Positions 25,001 to 34,660 are shown, counted from the first letter of the stretch. The stretch is DNA of 35,212 bases from Clostridiaceae bacterium (GCA_014380625.1 JACMJL010000061.1:1-35212), one strand, 5' to 3'. The notes: a model not told the origin generated them from the letters alone. Numbers and translations are program-made.

Positions 25001-25040
25001 ATAGACCTACGTTAAAGCAATGTTGCTTTTGTAGGTCTAT
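25001..25040. terminator. Terminator after the old-yellow-enzyme gene
   Basis: ATAGACCTAC (25001-25010) pairs with GTAGGTCTAT (25031-25040), and AAAGCAA/TTGCTTT form the inner stem with a two-base loop. TTTGAATTT follows. The same hairpin can end the convergent small gene at 25051-25155, whose stop is 10 bases away. Confidence 0.85.
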
Positions 25041-25050
25041 TTGAATTTCC

Positions 25051-25155
25051 CTATTTAGATTTCTTTAGTGGCGCTGCTTGTGAAATTGGAGAACTAACTG
25101 TCTTTTCATTTTTCTTCTTCTTTTTTTCTTTATTCTTCGGACTTTTATCTCCCAT
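25051..25155 (-). CDS. Lysine-rich 34-residue peptide
   Basis: The frame begins ATG at 25155 with an excellent AAGGAGGT eight bases upstream and ends at TAG (25051-25053). The peptide reads MGDKSPKNKEKKKKKNEKT followed by VSSPISQAAPLKKSK. Nearly half of its residues are lysine, giving a very basic, probably disordered, peptide. The strong Shine-Dalgarno, good terminator and plausible upstream promoter support a real gene. I believe similar short lysine-rich peptides occur in other clostridia, but I have not checked. Nucleic-acid or ribosome binding would be the simplest guess. Confidence 0.6.
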   Translation of the reverse strand: MGDKSPKNKEKKKKKNEKTVSSPISQAAPLKKSK

Positions 25156-25239
25156 TGAAATACCTCCTTGTATAAAGACTCTAAAATATTTTAGTGTTAG
25201 TAGGGTTTAAAAGGCTTCCTACTAGTTATAGCTATATTA

Positions 25240-25245
25240 ATTATA
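25240..25245 (-). promoter_or_regulatory. Extended -10 promoter element of the 34-residue peptide gene
   Basis: On the minus strand the element reads TGCTATAAT (TGNTATAAT), about 85 bases upstream of the start. The -35 at the normal distance is weak (AGTTAA), which an extended -10 can compensate. Confidence 0.4.
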
Positions 25246-25373
25246 GCACATTCAAAATAAAATTAACTGAATATTGAAAAAATAAAACGTTTTAATAGTA
25301 AAAATATGTAAAGTGAATAATAAGATAGTCCTTGGAGAAACTATCTACATATTAACTAAAGGAGTGTGATCCA

Positions 25374-25682
25374 ATGCAAATGTTCGGATGGAATAATAAT
25401 TCTGGTGGTATACCATTTTATACAGGAATTGATTATGGCAAAGATGAAGGTATCATTAATCATGATAGTTATGAAGTATATGTAAATGGAGATTATGTTG
25501 GAAATAAAAGCTTGCTTGCTCAAGGGGAGGAAATTTCTGATATTGATAAGCATCTTCAACTAGAGGGCTTTAGAACCTTTGATGAAGAAGTTATGGGAAA
25601 TCATGTAGACATTAATACAAATGATTTAGAGGAAGCTAGGAGAATTAAACAGAATTTAAATGTATATTTAAGAATAAGATAA
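25374..25682 (+). CDS. Unrecognised 102-residue protein
   Basis: I do not recognise a family. The protein opens MQMFGWNNNSGGIPFYTGIDYG and contains SYEVYVNGDYVGNKSLLAQGEEISDIDKHL, which looks like a short beta-sheet followed by a helix (LEEARRIKQNLN) and a final strand. It has no cysteine, signal peptide or membrane segment. The ATG has AAAGGAGTG about 8 bases upstream, and a CTGTCTC-family hairpin follows the stop by 8 bases. The start in MQMF could also be the second Met. Confidence 0.65.
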   Translation: MQMFGWNNNSGGIPFYTGIDYGKDEGIINHDSYEVYVNGDYVGNKSLLAQGEEISDIDKHLQLEGFRTFDEEVMGNHVDINTNDLEEARRIKQNLNVYLRIR

Positions 25683-25689
25683 ACAGGAG

Positions 25690-25762
25690 GCTGTCTCAAA
25701 ATAAAACAGCGGTATAATATACTAAATATTAAGTAATTATACTGCTATTTTGAGACAGGCCC
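25690..25762. terminator. Long hairpin terminator (CTGTCTC family)
   Basis: GGCTGTCTCAAAATA (25690-25704) pairs with TATTTTGAGACAGGCC (25747-25762) with one bulged base. The inner arms AGCGGTATAAT (25709-25719) and ATTATACTGCT (25737-25747) extend the pairing with one G-U pair, giving a nearly continuous stem. TTATTTTATT follows on the plus strand. It lies between two convergent genes. Confidence 0.8.
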
Positions 25763-25770
25763 TTATTTTA

Positions 25771-26655
25771 TTAATTATTAATACTAATATTACCTGAAGC
25801 GGTACGTATAAAAATTTTGTTTTTATCATTTTTAACAGTACCTTGAAGGGTGTTTTTTTTCCTATTATCATTAACTTCTATTGGGAATGAGCAATTAACA
25901 TTTCCAGAACTTGAAGTGGCATTTAAATTAAATTCCGAATTTCCCGGTAGCGTTATCCGTACACTTCCAGAAGAGGAGTTGGCAGTTAATGTATTGCTAA
26001 ATTCCTTGTAATCAATTTTTGTATTGCCAGAAGAAGTGCTGGTTACCACATTTCCGGAGAATTTTTTTAAGGATATAGCGCCAGAACTACTCTTAAAGGA
26101 TGAATTCACTGCAGTTATAGAAGTACTACTTATCGTTCCAGAGGAAGAAGAGGAACTTAAGGTTGTGATTAGTAAATCTTTCATAGTTTGGTTCCCTGAG
26201 CTTGTGCTGCAATCTAGATTTGATAAAGTCATGTTGCTTAGAGACATATTTCCAGAAGAGCTTCCTACTGATAATTTATTTGAAAAGTTCTTTGGAAGTA
26301 TAATGTTTAATCTAGCACTTGCCCCAAAGTTAAAAAAGAAATTCTTATTAGAAATAGGAGCCACCGTGATATACAGTTTATTATCTTCTGTATAAGTTGA
26401 GATAGAATTCTTACTACTTATTAAATTAACCTTAACATCATCTCTATCTTCCGCTATAACGTTTATATTCGCACTAGAGGCTTTAATATAAATTTCATTA
26501 GAGTTGTCTAAACTAATAGTTTTTGTATTTGTAGGTTTTGTGTCTGCTTTATCTTGAGTAATAAAAGAGAAATTACCTGTAGATAAAAATAATAGACCAC
26601 CTATAGCAATTGAAACAAGAGCTACGAAGAAAATAAAAAGATAGGCCTTTCTCAT
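25771..26655 (-). CDS. DUF4097-family beta-repeat protein, membrane-anchored
   Basis: This 294-residue protein has an N-terminal membrane helix (AYLFIFFVALVSIAIGGLLF, residues 4-23) and a long extracytoplasmic part. That part repeats the Ser-Ser-Ser-Gly-Asn turn: SSSGNMSLSN, TSSGNQTMKD, SSSSGTISST, SSSGAISLKK, TSSGNTKID, SSSGSVRIT, SSSGNVNC and TASGNISIN. The spacing of about 20 residues is typical of the DUF4097 beta-solenoid family, which includes LiaG-type proteins. The helix may be a signal anchor, since no Ala-x-Ala site is obvious. No LiaF/LiaSR-type genes are adjacent. The ATG has AGGAGGTTCTAT upstream. The function is unknown, with envelope stress a possibility. Confidence 0.82.
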   Translation of the reverse strand: MRKAYLFIFFVALVSIAIGGLLFLSTGNFSFITQDKADTKPTNTKTISLDNSNEIYIKASSANINVIAEDRDDVKVNLISSKNSISTYTEDNKLYITVAPISNKNFFFNFGASARLNIILPKNFSNKLSVGSSSGNMSLSNMTLSNLDCSTSSGNQTMKDLLITTLSSSSSSGTISSTSITAVNSSFKSSSGAISLKKFSGNVVTSTSSGNTKIDYKEFSNTLTANSSSGSVRITLPGNSEFNLNATSSSGNVNCSFPIEVNDNRKKNTLQGTVKNDKNKIFIRTASGNISINN

Positions 26656-26817
26656 ATAGAACCTCCTAAAAAATCAAAAATTTTCCTAGATATTCTTAAA
26701 GTATAGCAAATCATACACCTCATTTCAATAAATTAATAAAAGCTATGTAAATTAAGGCTAACTTTAAGTAAATAAGATATATAGCCTATTTTGGTGTAAA
26801 ATAGTAAAAAACTATCG

Positions 26818-26871
26818 TTGAATATAATAACTTAAAATAATATGATTATATAAAGGTCAAAGAAAGACAAA
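26818..26871 (+). promoter_or_regulatory. Promoter and CtsR operator of the clpC operon
   Basis: TTGAAT (26818-26823) and TATGAT (26841-26846) stand 17 bases apart. Just downstream of the expected start is GGTCAAA-GAA-AGACAAA (26855-26871). The CtsR heptad repeat consensus is (A/G)GTCAAA-NAN-(A/G)GTCAAA; the second heptad here has one change (AGACAAA). The operator position fits autorepression by CtsR, relieved by heat or protein stress. Confidence 0.8.
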
Positions 26872-26889
26872 GTTAGAAAGGAAGATATT

Positions 26890-27348
26890 ATGCCAAGGCT
26901 ATCGGATATAATTGAAGTTTTTATAAAGAATATGCTCGATGAAAGCCAGAACTTTAAGTTGGAAATTCAGCGTAATGAGCTTGCAGTTCATTTTAAATGT
27001 TCTCCTTCTCAGATAAACTATGTATTGACTACTAGATTTACAACTAACAAAGGGTATTATATCGAAAGTAGACGAGGTGGTGGCGGGTGTATAGTCATTA
27101 GAAGAATTGAAATGCAGTCTAGTGGACCTATTATGGATATAATAATTAAAAAAATAGGAGAAGATATAACCTACGATAGAGCTGCATCGATTATTAATGG
27201 CTTAAAGGATACAGATCTTATAGATGAGAGAGAAGCAAATTTAATGAAAAGCTCTGTAAATGATAGAACATTATATAATTGCAATAAAGAAAGAAATAAA
27301 ATTAGAGCAGATATTCTTAAGTCAATGTTAATAGTAATGCTTTTATGA
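26890..27348 (+). CDS. ctsR: Class III stress gene repressor CtsR
   Basis: This 152-residue DNA-binding repressor of clp genes opens MPRLSDIIEVFIKNMLDES, with the winged helix-turn-helix at about 25-75. The arginine-rich wing S-R61-R62-GGGG-C-IVIRRI is intact; this is the part that contacts the operator and, in Geobacillus, is the site phosphorylated by McsB. The C-terminal half (ITYDRAASIINGL...LIDEREANLM) is the dimerisation and McsB contact domain. The ATG has GAAAGGAAG upstream. It is the first gene of a four-gene operon and sits right after its own operator. Confidence 0.95.
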   Translation: MPRLSDIIEVFIKNMLDESQNFKLEIQRNELAVHFKCSPSQINYVLTTRFTTNKGYYIESRRGGGGCIVIRRIEMQSSGPIMDIIIKKIGEDITYDRAASIINGLKDTDLIDEREANLMKSSVNDRTLYNCNKERNKIRADILKSMLIVMLL

Positions 27349-27382
27349 AAAGTCTATTTAAATATTTTAAGAGGTGATAAAT

Positions 27383-27913
27383 ATGTTATGTGACAATTGT
27401 AAAAAAAATGAAGCTACGGTTCATATTAAAAAACTTATGAATGGAGCAAAGCAGGAATATAGTCTTTGTGATAGTTGCGCAAATGAATTAAATGGTATGA
27501 GTTTTGTAGATATAAGCAGTATTGGATTGAGTAATACTTTTACAGTGCAGGATCTACTGGGAGGAATAATTGATTATGTTAATCAATCTTCTCAAAGTAC
27601 TACTGTTAATATTCAGACCTGCAAGAATTGTGGCATGAGTTATACTGAATTTAAAAAAACTGGACTAATGGGTTGTAGCCAATGCTATGAAAGTTTTAAG
27701 GATTCATTAGTTCCTATTATAAAAAGAGTTCAAGGTAATATAGAACATGTTGGTAAAATACCTAAAAAGTCGGGAAAGGAAATAATGGGGAAAAGACAGT
27801 TATTGAAGTTAAAAGAAGATCTTAACAAAGCCATAACATCAGAAGAATATGAAAAGGCTGCTGAGATTAGAGATGAAATAAGAGGAATCCAGGGTATTAA
27901 TAAGGAGATGTAA
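27383..27913 (+). CDS. mcsA: McsA, activator of the protein-arginine kinase
   Basis: This 176-residue protein has two zinc-finger modules. The first is CDNC...CDSC in the first 35 residues and the second is CKNCG...GCSQCYE in the middle. A UVR domain at the C-terminus (KRQLLKLKEDLNKAITSEEYEKAAEIRDEI) binds ClpC and McsB. McsA stimulates McsB autophosphorylation and kinase activity. I take ATG 27383 as start: GAGGTGAT overlaps the GTG at 27374 and lies 9 bases before this ATG. mcsB follows after two bases. Confidence 0.93.
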   Translation: MLCDNCKKNEATVHIKKLMNGAKQEYSLCDSCANELNGMSFVDISSIGLSNTFTVQDLLGGIIDYVNQSSQSTTVNIQTCKNCGMSYTEFKKTGLMGCSQCYESFKDSLVPIIKRVQGNIEHVGKIPKKSGKEIMGKRQLLKLKEDLNKAITSEEYEKAAEIRDEIRGIQGINKEM

Positions 27914-27915
27914 GT

Positions 27916-28938
27916 ATGGAAAATTGGATAATTGGACAAAATCAGAATGATAGTTTAGTAGTAAGTAGTAGAATAAGATTGGCTAGGAATGTAAAAGATA
28001 TAGCTTTTCCTAATAGATTAGATGATGAGAGAAGTAAAAGTGTAATAAAAGATGTTGAAGATGCATTTTATAAGTTTTCAAATAATAGAGAACTTTTTAA
28101 AACTATATATATGTGGAATGAAGATAAAACTTCTCAAGAAGCATTTTTAGAAAAACATTTGGTTAGTCATAAGTTACTTACCAATAGCAGTAAAGCAGCT
28201 TTTATTATAGATTCAAAAGAAACTATAAGTATTATGATAAATGAGGAAGATCATTTAAGGGTACAATGTATTACAGCAGGTTTAAATCTAACAGAAGCTT
28301 TTGAAATGGCTATTAAGGTAGATGATCTTTTAGAAGAAAATTTAGACTTTGCATTTAATGAAAAATTTGGGTATATTACTACTTGCCCAACAAACATTGG
28401 TACAGGGATGAGGGCATCAGCTATGGTTCATCTTCCTGCTTTAGCCATGAATGAGGAGATCACAGGTGTATTTAAAGCATTAACCCAGGTTGGAATGACC
28501 CTTCGAGGACTATATGGTGAAGGCTCACAGGCTTTAGGTAATTTTTATCAAATTTCTAATCAAGTAACCTTAGGGCTACAGGAGGAAGAAATTATAAACA
28601 ACTTAACTGCGGTTATAAATAAAATAATTACTCAAGAGAAGCTTTCAAGGGAGCATATGCTTAGAAAATATAAATATGAGTTAGATGATAAGATCTTTAG
28701 ATCTCTTGGATTATTAAAATCTGCAATATTAATTAATAATAAAGAATGTTTATATAATTTATCCAATGTAAGGATGGGAGTAGAAATGGGTATAATAAAG
28801 GAAATGGATATTAAAATTTTGAATTCCTTACTTGTTGCAACCCAGCCAGCATCTCTTCAGAAAAATCTAGGGGTTAAGCTTTCGGAAAGAGAAAGAGACT
28901 TAAAGAGGGCAGAAATTATTAAAGAAATATTAAAATAG
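27916..28938 (+). CDS. mcsB: McsB, protein-arginine kinase
   Basis: This 340-residue ATP:guanido phosphotransferase phosphorylates arginines on CtsR and on damaged proteins, marking the latter for ClpC-ClpP. The ATP-binding start SSRIRLARN is at 17-25, NEEDHLR at 109-115, and the catalytic loop with Cys157 in TTCPTNIGTGMRAS. The C-terminal phosphoarginine-sensing RDxxRA motif is present as RDLKRA (327-332). The start codon lies two bases after the mcsA stop, and a GGAGATG site sits within the mcsA end. Length and motifs are normal. Confidence 0.95.
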   Translation: MENWIIGQNQNDSLVVSSRIRLARNVKDIAFPNRLDDERSKSVIKDVEDAFYKFSNNRELFKTIYMWNEDKTSQEAFLEKHLVSHKLLTNSSKAAFIIDSKETISIMINEEDHLRVQCITAGLNLTEAFEMAIKVDDLLEENLDFAFNEKFGYITTCPTNIGTGMRASAMVHLPALAMNEEITGVFKALTQVGMTLRGLYGEGSQALGNFYQISNQVTLGLQEEEIINNLTAVINKIITQEKLSREHMLRKYKYELDDKIFRSLGLLKSAILINNKECLYNLSNVRMGVEMGIIKEMDIKILNSLLVATQPASLQKNLGVKLSERERDLKRAEIIKEILK

Positions 28939-28953
28939 ATTGGAAGTGTTATT

Positions 28954-31410
28954 ATGATGTTTGATAAATTTACGGAAAGAGCTCAAAAGGTATTGTTTTA
29001 TGCTCAGGAGGATGCTCAGTTATTTAAGCATGGATATGTTGGGACAGAACATATATTACTAGGAATATTAAAAGAACAGGATGGAATTGCTGAAAAGTGC
29101 CTAAAGGATATGGCTGTTTCTTTGGAAGATGTAAGAGGATTAATAGAGGAATATGAGGGAATGGGTGATATAGAATTAAGTAAAAATGAAATACCTATCA
29201 CACCGCGAACTAAAAGAATACTTGAAGATAGTTTAAGTGAAGCAAGAACCTTGAATCACAACTACATTAGTCCAGAGCACATATTGCTTGCGCTTATAAA
29301 ACAATCAGAGGGTGTAGCTTTTACAATTCTAAGTAATTTAGGCGTAGACTTTGATAAATTGAGAAAGGAACTAATTAAAGGTCTTCAGGGTGAACCAGAA
29401 CAAGAAAAGTCTTCTGGAACAAGTGTAGGGAAAATTGACACGCAAACATTGAATCAATATGGAAGAGATTTAACTGAGATGGCAAGGGAAGGTAAACTCG
29501 ACCCAGTAATAGGGAGAGATAAAGAAACAGAGCGACTACTTGAAATACTCTGCAGAAGAACTAAAAATAATCCTTGTTTAATCGGAGATCCAGGAGTTGG
29601 TAAAACAGCAATAGCAGAAGGGTTAGCGCAAAAAATAGCTTCGAGTAATATACCTGAAATATTAAGGAATAAGAGAGTTATTAGTTTGGATCTTTCCTCC
29701 ATGATTGCAGGATCAAAATATAGAGGTGAATTTGAAGAAAGAATGAAAAAGGTAATGGAGGAGATAAGGAATTCAGGAGATGTAATTCTTTTCATTGATG
29801 AAATTCACACTTTAATTGGAGCTGGTGCAGCAGAAGGTGCTATTGATGCTTCAAATATATTAAAACCAGCTTTGGCAAGAGGAGAAATCCAATGTATTGG
29901 TGCTACAACAATTGAAGAATATAGGAAGAACATTGAAAAAGATGCGGCTCTTGAACGAAGATTTCAGCCAGTTACTGTAGGTGAGCCAACTAAGGAAGAA
30001 GCAGTTCAAATTTTAAGAGGGTTAAGGGATAAATATGAAGCACATCATAGGGTTAAGATTACAGATGAGGCGCTTGAGGCTGCTGTTAACCTTTCTGATA
30101 GGTATATTACTGATAGATTTTTACCGGATAAAGCCATTGATCTTATTGATGAAGCTGGAGCTAAAGCTAGAATTGATAATTTAACTGCACCTTTAGATTT
30201 AAAAAACCTTGAAGACGAGTTGGAAAATGTAGAAAAAGAAAAATCTGATGCAATAAATGTTCAAGATTTTGAAAAGGCAGCAAGGTTAAGAGATACGGAA
30301 AAGGAATTAAGGAATCAGTTGGAAGAGGCTAAAAATGATTGGAAGATGCAAAATAATACATCTGCTAATGTGGTGGGAGAACCTCAAATTGCAAGGGTTG
30401 TATCACGTTGGACCAATATTCCAGTACAAAAGTTAACTGAAAAGGAATCAGAAAGATTACTTAAACTTGAAGAAATACTTCATGAAAGAGTAATCGGCCA
30501 GGAGGAAGCGGTAAAGTCAGTAGCTAGGTCTGTAAGAAGAGCAAGAGTGGGTTTAAAGGATCCAAAGAGACCAATTGGTTCTTTTATATTTCTAGGACCT
30601 ACAGGGGTTGGGAAGACTGAACTTTCAAAAGCCTTAGCAGAGGCTATGTTTAGTGATGAAAATAATATGATAAGAATTGATATGTCAGAATATATGGAAA
30701 AGCACTCAGTGTCAAGACTTATAGGAGCGCCTCCAGGATATGTAGGCTTTGATGCCGGCGGACAGTTGACTGAAAAGGTAAAAAGAAATCCTTATTCAGT
30801 AATATTGTTTGATGAAATTGAAAAGGCACATCCAGATGTATTTAATATTCTCCTTCAAATACTTGAGGATGGAAGATTAACTGATGGAAAAGGTAAGACA
30901 ATAAATTTTAAAAATACAGTTATTATAATGACATCTAATGTAGGTGCGTCTACCATAAAGAAACAAAAGTCTTTAGGCTTCTCTACAGGTAATAGTTTAA
31001 AAGAAAAGGAAACTGAATATGAAAAAATGAAGGATTATGTTATGGAGGAACTTAAGCGTTCTTTTAGACCTGAATTTTTAAATAGGATTGACGACATTAT
31101 TGTGTTCCACCAATTAGAGGAGAAGGATCTTAAACAAATTGTTAAGTTAATGCTTAGGGATGTTTCAGATCGATTAAAGGAACAAAATATAAATATTTTC
31201 TTTGATGATGCCTCTGAGGAATTTCTTGCTAAGAAAGGCTTTGATACCACATACGGAGCTAGACCGCTTAGAAGAGAAATAACTAAATCTGTTGAAGATA
31301 AATTATCTGAAGAAATTTTAAAAGGAAATGTAAACATTAATGATGATTTAACGGTTACTGTAAGTGAAGATGAATTAAGCTTTAAAAGGAATAAATTAAA
31401 CAAGGTATAA
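28954..31410 (+). CDS. clpC: ClpC, AAA+ protease unfoldase
   Basis: This 818-residue ATPase has a double Clp N-domain (about 1-145; [19 protein letters not shown]). AAA1 carries Walker [10 protein letters not shown] near 211 and DEIHT. A UVR-containing middle region for McsA contact lies at about 420-460 ([22 protein letters not shown]), and AAA2 has Walker [10 protein letters not shown] near 548. The ClpP-binding loop has the LGF tripeptide (KSLGFSTG) near residue 672. The enzyme unfolds substrates, including phosphoarginine-tagged proteins, and feeds them to ClpP. The start is Met-Met-Phe as in Bacillus; the second ATG (28957) is also possible. It is the last gene of the ctsR operon. Confidence 0.96.
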   Translation: MMFDKFTERAQKVLFYAQEDAQLFKHGYVGTEHILLGILKEQDGIAEKCLKDMAVSLEDVRGLIEEYEGMGDIELSKNEIPITPRTKRILEDSLSEARTLNHNYISPEHILLALIKQSEGVAFTILSNLGVDFDKLRKELIKGLQGEPEQEKSSGTSVGKIDTQTLNQYGRDLTEMAREGKLDPVIGRDKETERLLEILCRRTKNNPCLIGDPGVGKTAIAEGLAQKIASSNIPEILRNKRVISLDLSSMIAGSKYRGEFEERMKKVMEEIRNSGDVILFIDEIHTLIGAGAAEGAIDASNILKPALARGEIQCIGATTIEEYRKNIEKDAALERRFQPVTVGEPTKEEAVQILRGLRDKYEAHHRVKITDEALEAAVNLSDRYITDRFLPDKAIDLIDEAGAKARIDNLTAPLDLKNLEDELENVEKEKSDAINVQDFEKAARLRDTEKELRNQLEEAKNDWKMQNNTSANVVGEPQIARVVSRWTNIPVQKLTEKESERLLKLEEILHERVIGQEEAVKSVARSVRRARVGLKDPKRPIGSFIFLGPTGVGKTELSKALAEAMFSDENNMIRIDMSEYMEKHSVSRLIGAPPGYVGFDAGGQLTEKVKRNPYSVILFDEIEKAHPDVFNILLQILEDGRLTDGKGKTINFKNTVIIMTSNVGASTIKKQKSLGFSTGNSLKEKETEYEKMKDYVMEELKRSFRPEFLNRIDDIIVFHQLEEKDLKQIVKLMLRDVSDRLKEQNINIFFDDASEEFLAKKGFDTTYGARPLRREITKSVEDKLSEEILKGNVNINDDLTVTVSEDELSFKRNKLNKV

Positions 31411-31438
31411 AAAGGTTTTCCACAAGTTTATTTCTTTG

Positions 31439-31464
31439 GGCAGTCCAGTTTAAGGGCTGCCTTT
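31439..31464 (+). terminator. Terminator of the ctsR-clpC operon
   Basis: GGCAGTCC (31439-31446) pairs with GGGCTGCC (31454-31461) with one G-U pair and is followed by TTTC. It separates the Clp operon from radA; a TATAAT at 31510-31515 may start the radA transcript. Confidence 0.75.
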
Positions 31465-31550
31465 CATTATGGCTTAGATATTGTTCTATCAAAAATTATA
31501 ACAGTATAGTATAATTAATTTCTAGTAAAGCAAGGAAAGAAGGGCGTTAA

Positions 31551-32909
31551 GTGGCTAAAGTCAAAAATGTTTTTGTTTGTCAAGAATGTGGCTTTGAAAC
31601 CCCAAAATGGATAGGTAAATGCCCTGATTGTAGTGCATGGAATACCATGGTGGAGGAAGTAAAATCAATTACTACTGTACCAAAAATTGTAGCATTAGGA
31701 AATGGAAATGAACCTAAAAGTATTATAAATATTAAATCTGGAGAATTTCAAAGGTATAATACAGGAGTAGTCGAACTTAATAGGGTACTTGGTGGAGGGA
31801 TTGTAAAGGGCTCCCTAACTTTGATTTCAGGGGCACCGGGTATTGGTAAGTCTACGCTTTTACTTCAAGCTGCAAGTAATATTGCATCCACCTATGGGAA
31901 AGTACTATACATATCTGGGGAGGAGTCAGAAGAGCAGATAAAGATAAGAGCAGATAGATTAGGAGTTATTTCTCCTGATGTTTATATATTATCTGAAACA
32001 AATTTAGAGCTTATTGAGGAACATGTAAAAAATATGGAATATGTTTTTGTAATAATAGATTCAATTCAAACTCTTTTCAAACCAGCATTAAATTCTGCTC
32101 CTGGTAGTGTGTCACAAGTTAGAGAGTGCTCTAATGACCTTATGAGAATCGCAAAGAACAAGAATATACCTTTTTTCATTGTGGCTCATGTAACTAAACA
32201 AGGAGAATTGGCAGGACCAAGAGTCTTAGAACATATGGTGGATACAGTTCTTTCTTTCGAAGGGGAAAGAACAGAAGAATTTAGAATACTTAGGACTATA
32301 AAGAATCGTTTCGGAACCACTAGTGAGATTGGGGTTTTTGAAATGAGGCAAGAAGGACTTGTAGAAATATTAAATCCTTCAGGTGTTTTTTTAGAGGAAG
32401 TTAACTTTAAACAAGAGGGTTCAGTTGTAGTTGGAATAATGGAAGGTACAAGACCCATTCTTGTGGAGATACAAGCGCTTGTAAGTGAAACTAAAGCAGC
32501 TTTTCCCAGACGAACAGCTGTAGGGGTTGATACTGCTAGGCTTAATCTGATTTTAGCAGTACTTGAAAAAAAGTTAAAAATTCCTTTTTATAATTCTGAT
32601 GTGTATGTGAATGTAGTAGGTGGTTTAAATATTGATGGCACCTTTGCAGATTTAGGATTAGCCCTTGCATTAATTTCATCTAGTAAGGGACGTGAGTTCA
32701 AGTTGAATAAAATGTTAGTAGTTGGAGAAGTAGGTTTAACAGGCGAAGTGCGCCCAGTTGCCTTTTGTGATAGAATAGTAAATGAGGGCTATAAGATGGG
32801 TTTTGAGAGTATAGTAGTACCTTTTAGAAATAAGGATAAAATCGTGATTAAAGAAGCAAACGTCATAGGCGTTGCGTCATTAAGTGAGATTATAAGTAAA
32901 GTTTTTTAG
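31551..32909 (+). CDS. radA: DNA repair protein RadA
   Basis: This 452-residue RecA-like ATPase is involved in branch migration during recombination. A four-cysteine zinc finger (C10, C13, C24, C27) comes first, then Walker A GAPGIGKS at 94-101. The RadA-specific KNRFG motif is at 251-255. A Lon-protease-like C-terminal domain follows ([24 protein letters not shown], then [24 protein letters not shown]). The start is GTG with GAAGGGCG upstream. disA follows after 19 bases, a conserved pairing in Firmicutes; in Bacillus RadA acts together with DisA at damaged DNA. Confidence 0.95.
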   Translation: MAKVKNVFVCQECGFETPKWIGKCPDCSAWNTMVEEVKSITTVPKIVALGNGNEPKSIINIKSGEFQRYNTGVVELNRVLGGGIVKGSLTLISGAPGIGKSTLLLQAASNIASTYGKVLYISGEESEEQIKIRADRLGVISPDVYILSETNLELIEEHVKNMEYVFVIIDSIQTLFKPALNSAPGSVSQVRECSNDLMRIAKNKNIPFFIVAHVTKQGELAGPRVLEHMVDTVLSFEGERTEEFRILRTIKNRFGTTSEIGVFEMRQEGLVEILNPSGVFLEEVNFKQEGSVVVGIMEGTRPILVEIQALVSETKAAFPRRTAVGVDTARLNLILAVLEKKLKIPFYNSDVYVNVVGGLNIDGTFADLGLALALISSSKGREFKLNKMLVVGEVGLTGEVRPVAFCDRIVNEGYKMGFESIVVPFRNKDKIVIKEANVIGVASLSEIISKVF

Positions 32910-32928
32910 TGAAGCGGGTGATTTTTGT

Positions 32929-33993
32929 ATGAGAGTAGAAAAGGATAAGGAACTGATGGGTATATTAAAGCTTATGGCTCCAGGAACTCAGTTAAGAGAA
33001 GGTCTTGAAAATATATTGAGAGCTAAAACTGGAGGTCTCATAGTTTTAGGTGATAATGAACAGGTTTTAAAACTTGTGGATGGCGGTTTTGCAATTAATG
33101 CAGACTATTCACCTTCCTATATTTATGAATTAGCAAAAATGGATGGATCAATTATTTTAAGTTCAGATTTAAAAAAAATATTATATGCAAATACTCAGCT
33201 TACACCTGAGTCTAATATTCCTACCCTGGAAACGGGGACACGTCATAGAACTGCAAATAGGGTTGCAAAACAAATAAATACAATAGTAATTGCTATATCT
33301 CAGCGAAGAAATATAATAACAGTTTATAAAGGTGATGTAAAATATGTTTTAAGAGACAGCAGTGTTATTTTGGGAAGAGCTAATCAAGCACTTCAAACTT
33401 TAGAAAAGTATGTATCGGTATTAGATAGGGTAGTGGGTAATCTTAATCTATTAGAGTTTCAAGATTTGGATACTTTATTTGATGTTATAACAGCTATACA
33501 AAGAACTGAAATGGTAATGAGAATTGTAGGAGAAATTGAAAGATACATATGTGAGTTAGGCAATGAAGGAAGGCTTATTTCCATGCAATTAAATGAATTA
33601 GTTAAATATGTTGAACAGGATGAAATTCTATTAATTAGAGATTACTGCCAGGCGGATTTAGATTGCGGGGAGATTTATAAACAAATACAGAATATGAGTC
33701 AAGAGGAATTATTACAATTAGATTATATTTCTAAAATTTTGGGATATACAGGGGTAACGCTAGTAGATACACTTATATCACCAAGGGGATATAGAATGTT
33801 AACTAAAATACCAAGAATACCCTTAGGTGTAATTGAAAATACCGTTAAGCATTTTAAAGAACTTAAGGCCATAATTGAGGCAACTTATGAGCAATTAGAC
33901 ATGATTGAAGGTATAGGTGAAGCTAGAGCAAGGGCTATTAAAAGTGGACTTAGGCGATTAAGAGAGCAATTTATGCTAGATAAACAACTATAA
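32929..33993 (+). CDS. disA: DisA, DNA-integrity scanning diadenylate cyclase
   Basis: This 354-residue protein makes c-di-AMP and stops when it meets branched DNA. The DAC domain (1-145) contains the RHR motif (105-107, ETGTRHRTA). The DGA motif reads D72-G73-S74, so its alanine is replaced by serine; the catalytic Asp is kept. A helical linker is followed by a C-terminal helix-hairpin-helix DNA-binding domain (about 285-350, [20 protein letters not shown]). AAGCGGGTGA precedes the ATG. It is cotranscribed with radA. Confidence 0.94.
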   Translation: MRVEKDKELMGILKLMAPGTQLREGLENILRAKTGGLIVLGDNEQVLKLVDGGFAINADYSPSYIYELAKMDGSIILSSDLKKILYANTQLTPESNIPTLETGTRHRTANRVAKQINTIVIAISQRRNIITVYKGDVKYVLRDSSVILGRANQALQTLEKYVSVLDRVVGNLNLLEFQDLDTLFDVITAIQRTEMVMRIVGEIERYICELGNEGRLISMQLNELVKYVEQDEILLIRDYCQADLDCGEIYKQIQNMSQEELLQLDYISKILGYTGVTLVDTLISPRGYRMLTKIPRIPLGVIENTVKHFKELKAIIEATYEQLDMIEGIGEARARAIKSGLRRLREQFMLDKQL

Positions 33994-34001
33994 GATTATT
34001 A

Positions 34002-34053
34002 AAAATAACAAGTCAATGTGCTAGTCTACTTTGCATATTTAACTTGTTATTTT
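34002..34053. terminator. Terminator between disA and the convergent gene
   Basis: AAAATAACAAGT (34002-34013) pairs perfectly with ACTTGTTATTTT (34042-34053) with a 28-base loop and is followed by CTTTC. A second stem, CTAACAT (34065-34071) with ATGTTAG (34089-34095), lies just beyond. Confidence 0.75.
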
Positions 34054-34110
34054 CTTTCGTATGTCTAACATAGAATATCTTTTTATCAATGTTAGGAAAA
34101 GAACTATTAG

Positions 34111-34515
34111 TTATCTCAAGGAATATTTTCCTAAGGTATTAATTTTATCGTATTCTTTAAGTAATATGTCATAAAGGTTTAGATTTAAGACGTTGCAAAG
34201 TGATGCAAGATAAAATAGGTTATTGCCTATTTCGTTTTCAATAACACCCCTACAGCTTTCACAAACTTCACCATTGATTTTAGGGTTTAAGAAATTCTTT
34301 AAATCCTCCATATTATCGATGTCATTATCGTCCGGTCGTTGTTGTTTAGTTGAATGAATTTCAATACAACCACAGTTTGTAACAGTTTTTGCTACTGCTC
34401 TATTTATTCTAGCTTGAGATTCTTGAAGTTTTGTCATTATATCTATAATACTTCTGTGTCTTAGTAGTGATTCATCTACACTATTTTGAAAGTCATCAAA
34501 TATAACATCTTTCAT
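34111..34515 (-). CDS. Conserved clostridial protein of unknown function, MazG-like C-terminus
   Basis: This 134-residue protein opens MKDVIFDDFQNSVDESLLRHRSIIDIM. It has cysteines in TNCGCIEIH and CESCRG, and a helical C-terminus, EIGNNLFYLASLCNVLNLNLYDILLKEYDK. That last segment resembles the E...D...Y... helix of MazG-like nucleotide pyrophosphohydrolases, but the acidic metal ligands are incomplete. Relatives of this protein occur at the same place beside disA and carD in clostridia (I recall them annotated as DUF1573-like). The start is ATG 34515, since AAGGAG directly abuts the upstream ATG at 34524. Confidence 0.7.
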   Translation of the reverse strand: MKDVIFDDFQNSVDESLLRHRSIIDIMTKLQESQARINRAVAKTVTNCGCIEIHSTKQQRPDDNDIDNMEDLKNFLNPKINGEVCESCRGVIENEIGNNLFYLASLCNVLNLNLYDILLKEYDKINTLGKYSLR

Positions 34516-34660
34516 TAAGTTCATCTCCTTATAAAGCTTTTAACATCTCTAGTATAATTATAGTTTTTTTAAGATAATTTTGTCAATAAAACCTTAGTAC
34601 ATAATTTTATGTACACCTATATAATAAAGCAAGAATGCTTTTATTAATAGGGGGATAAGC

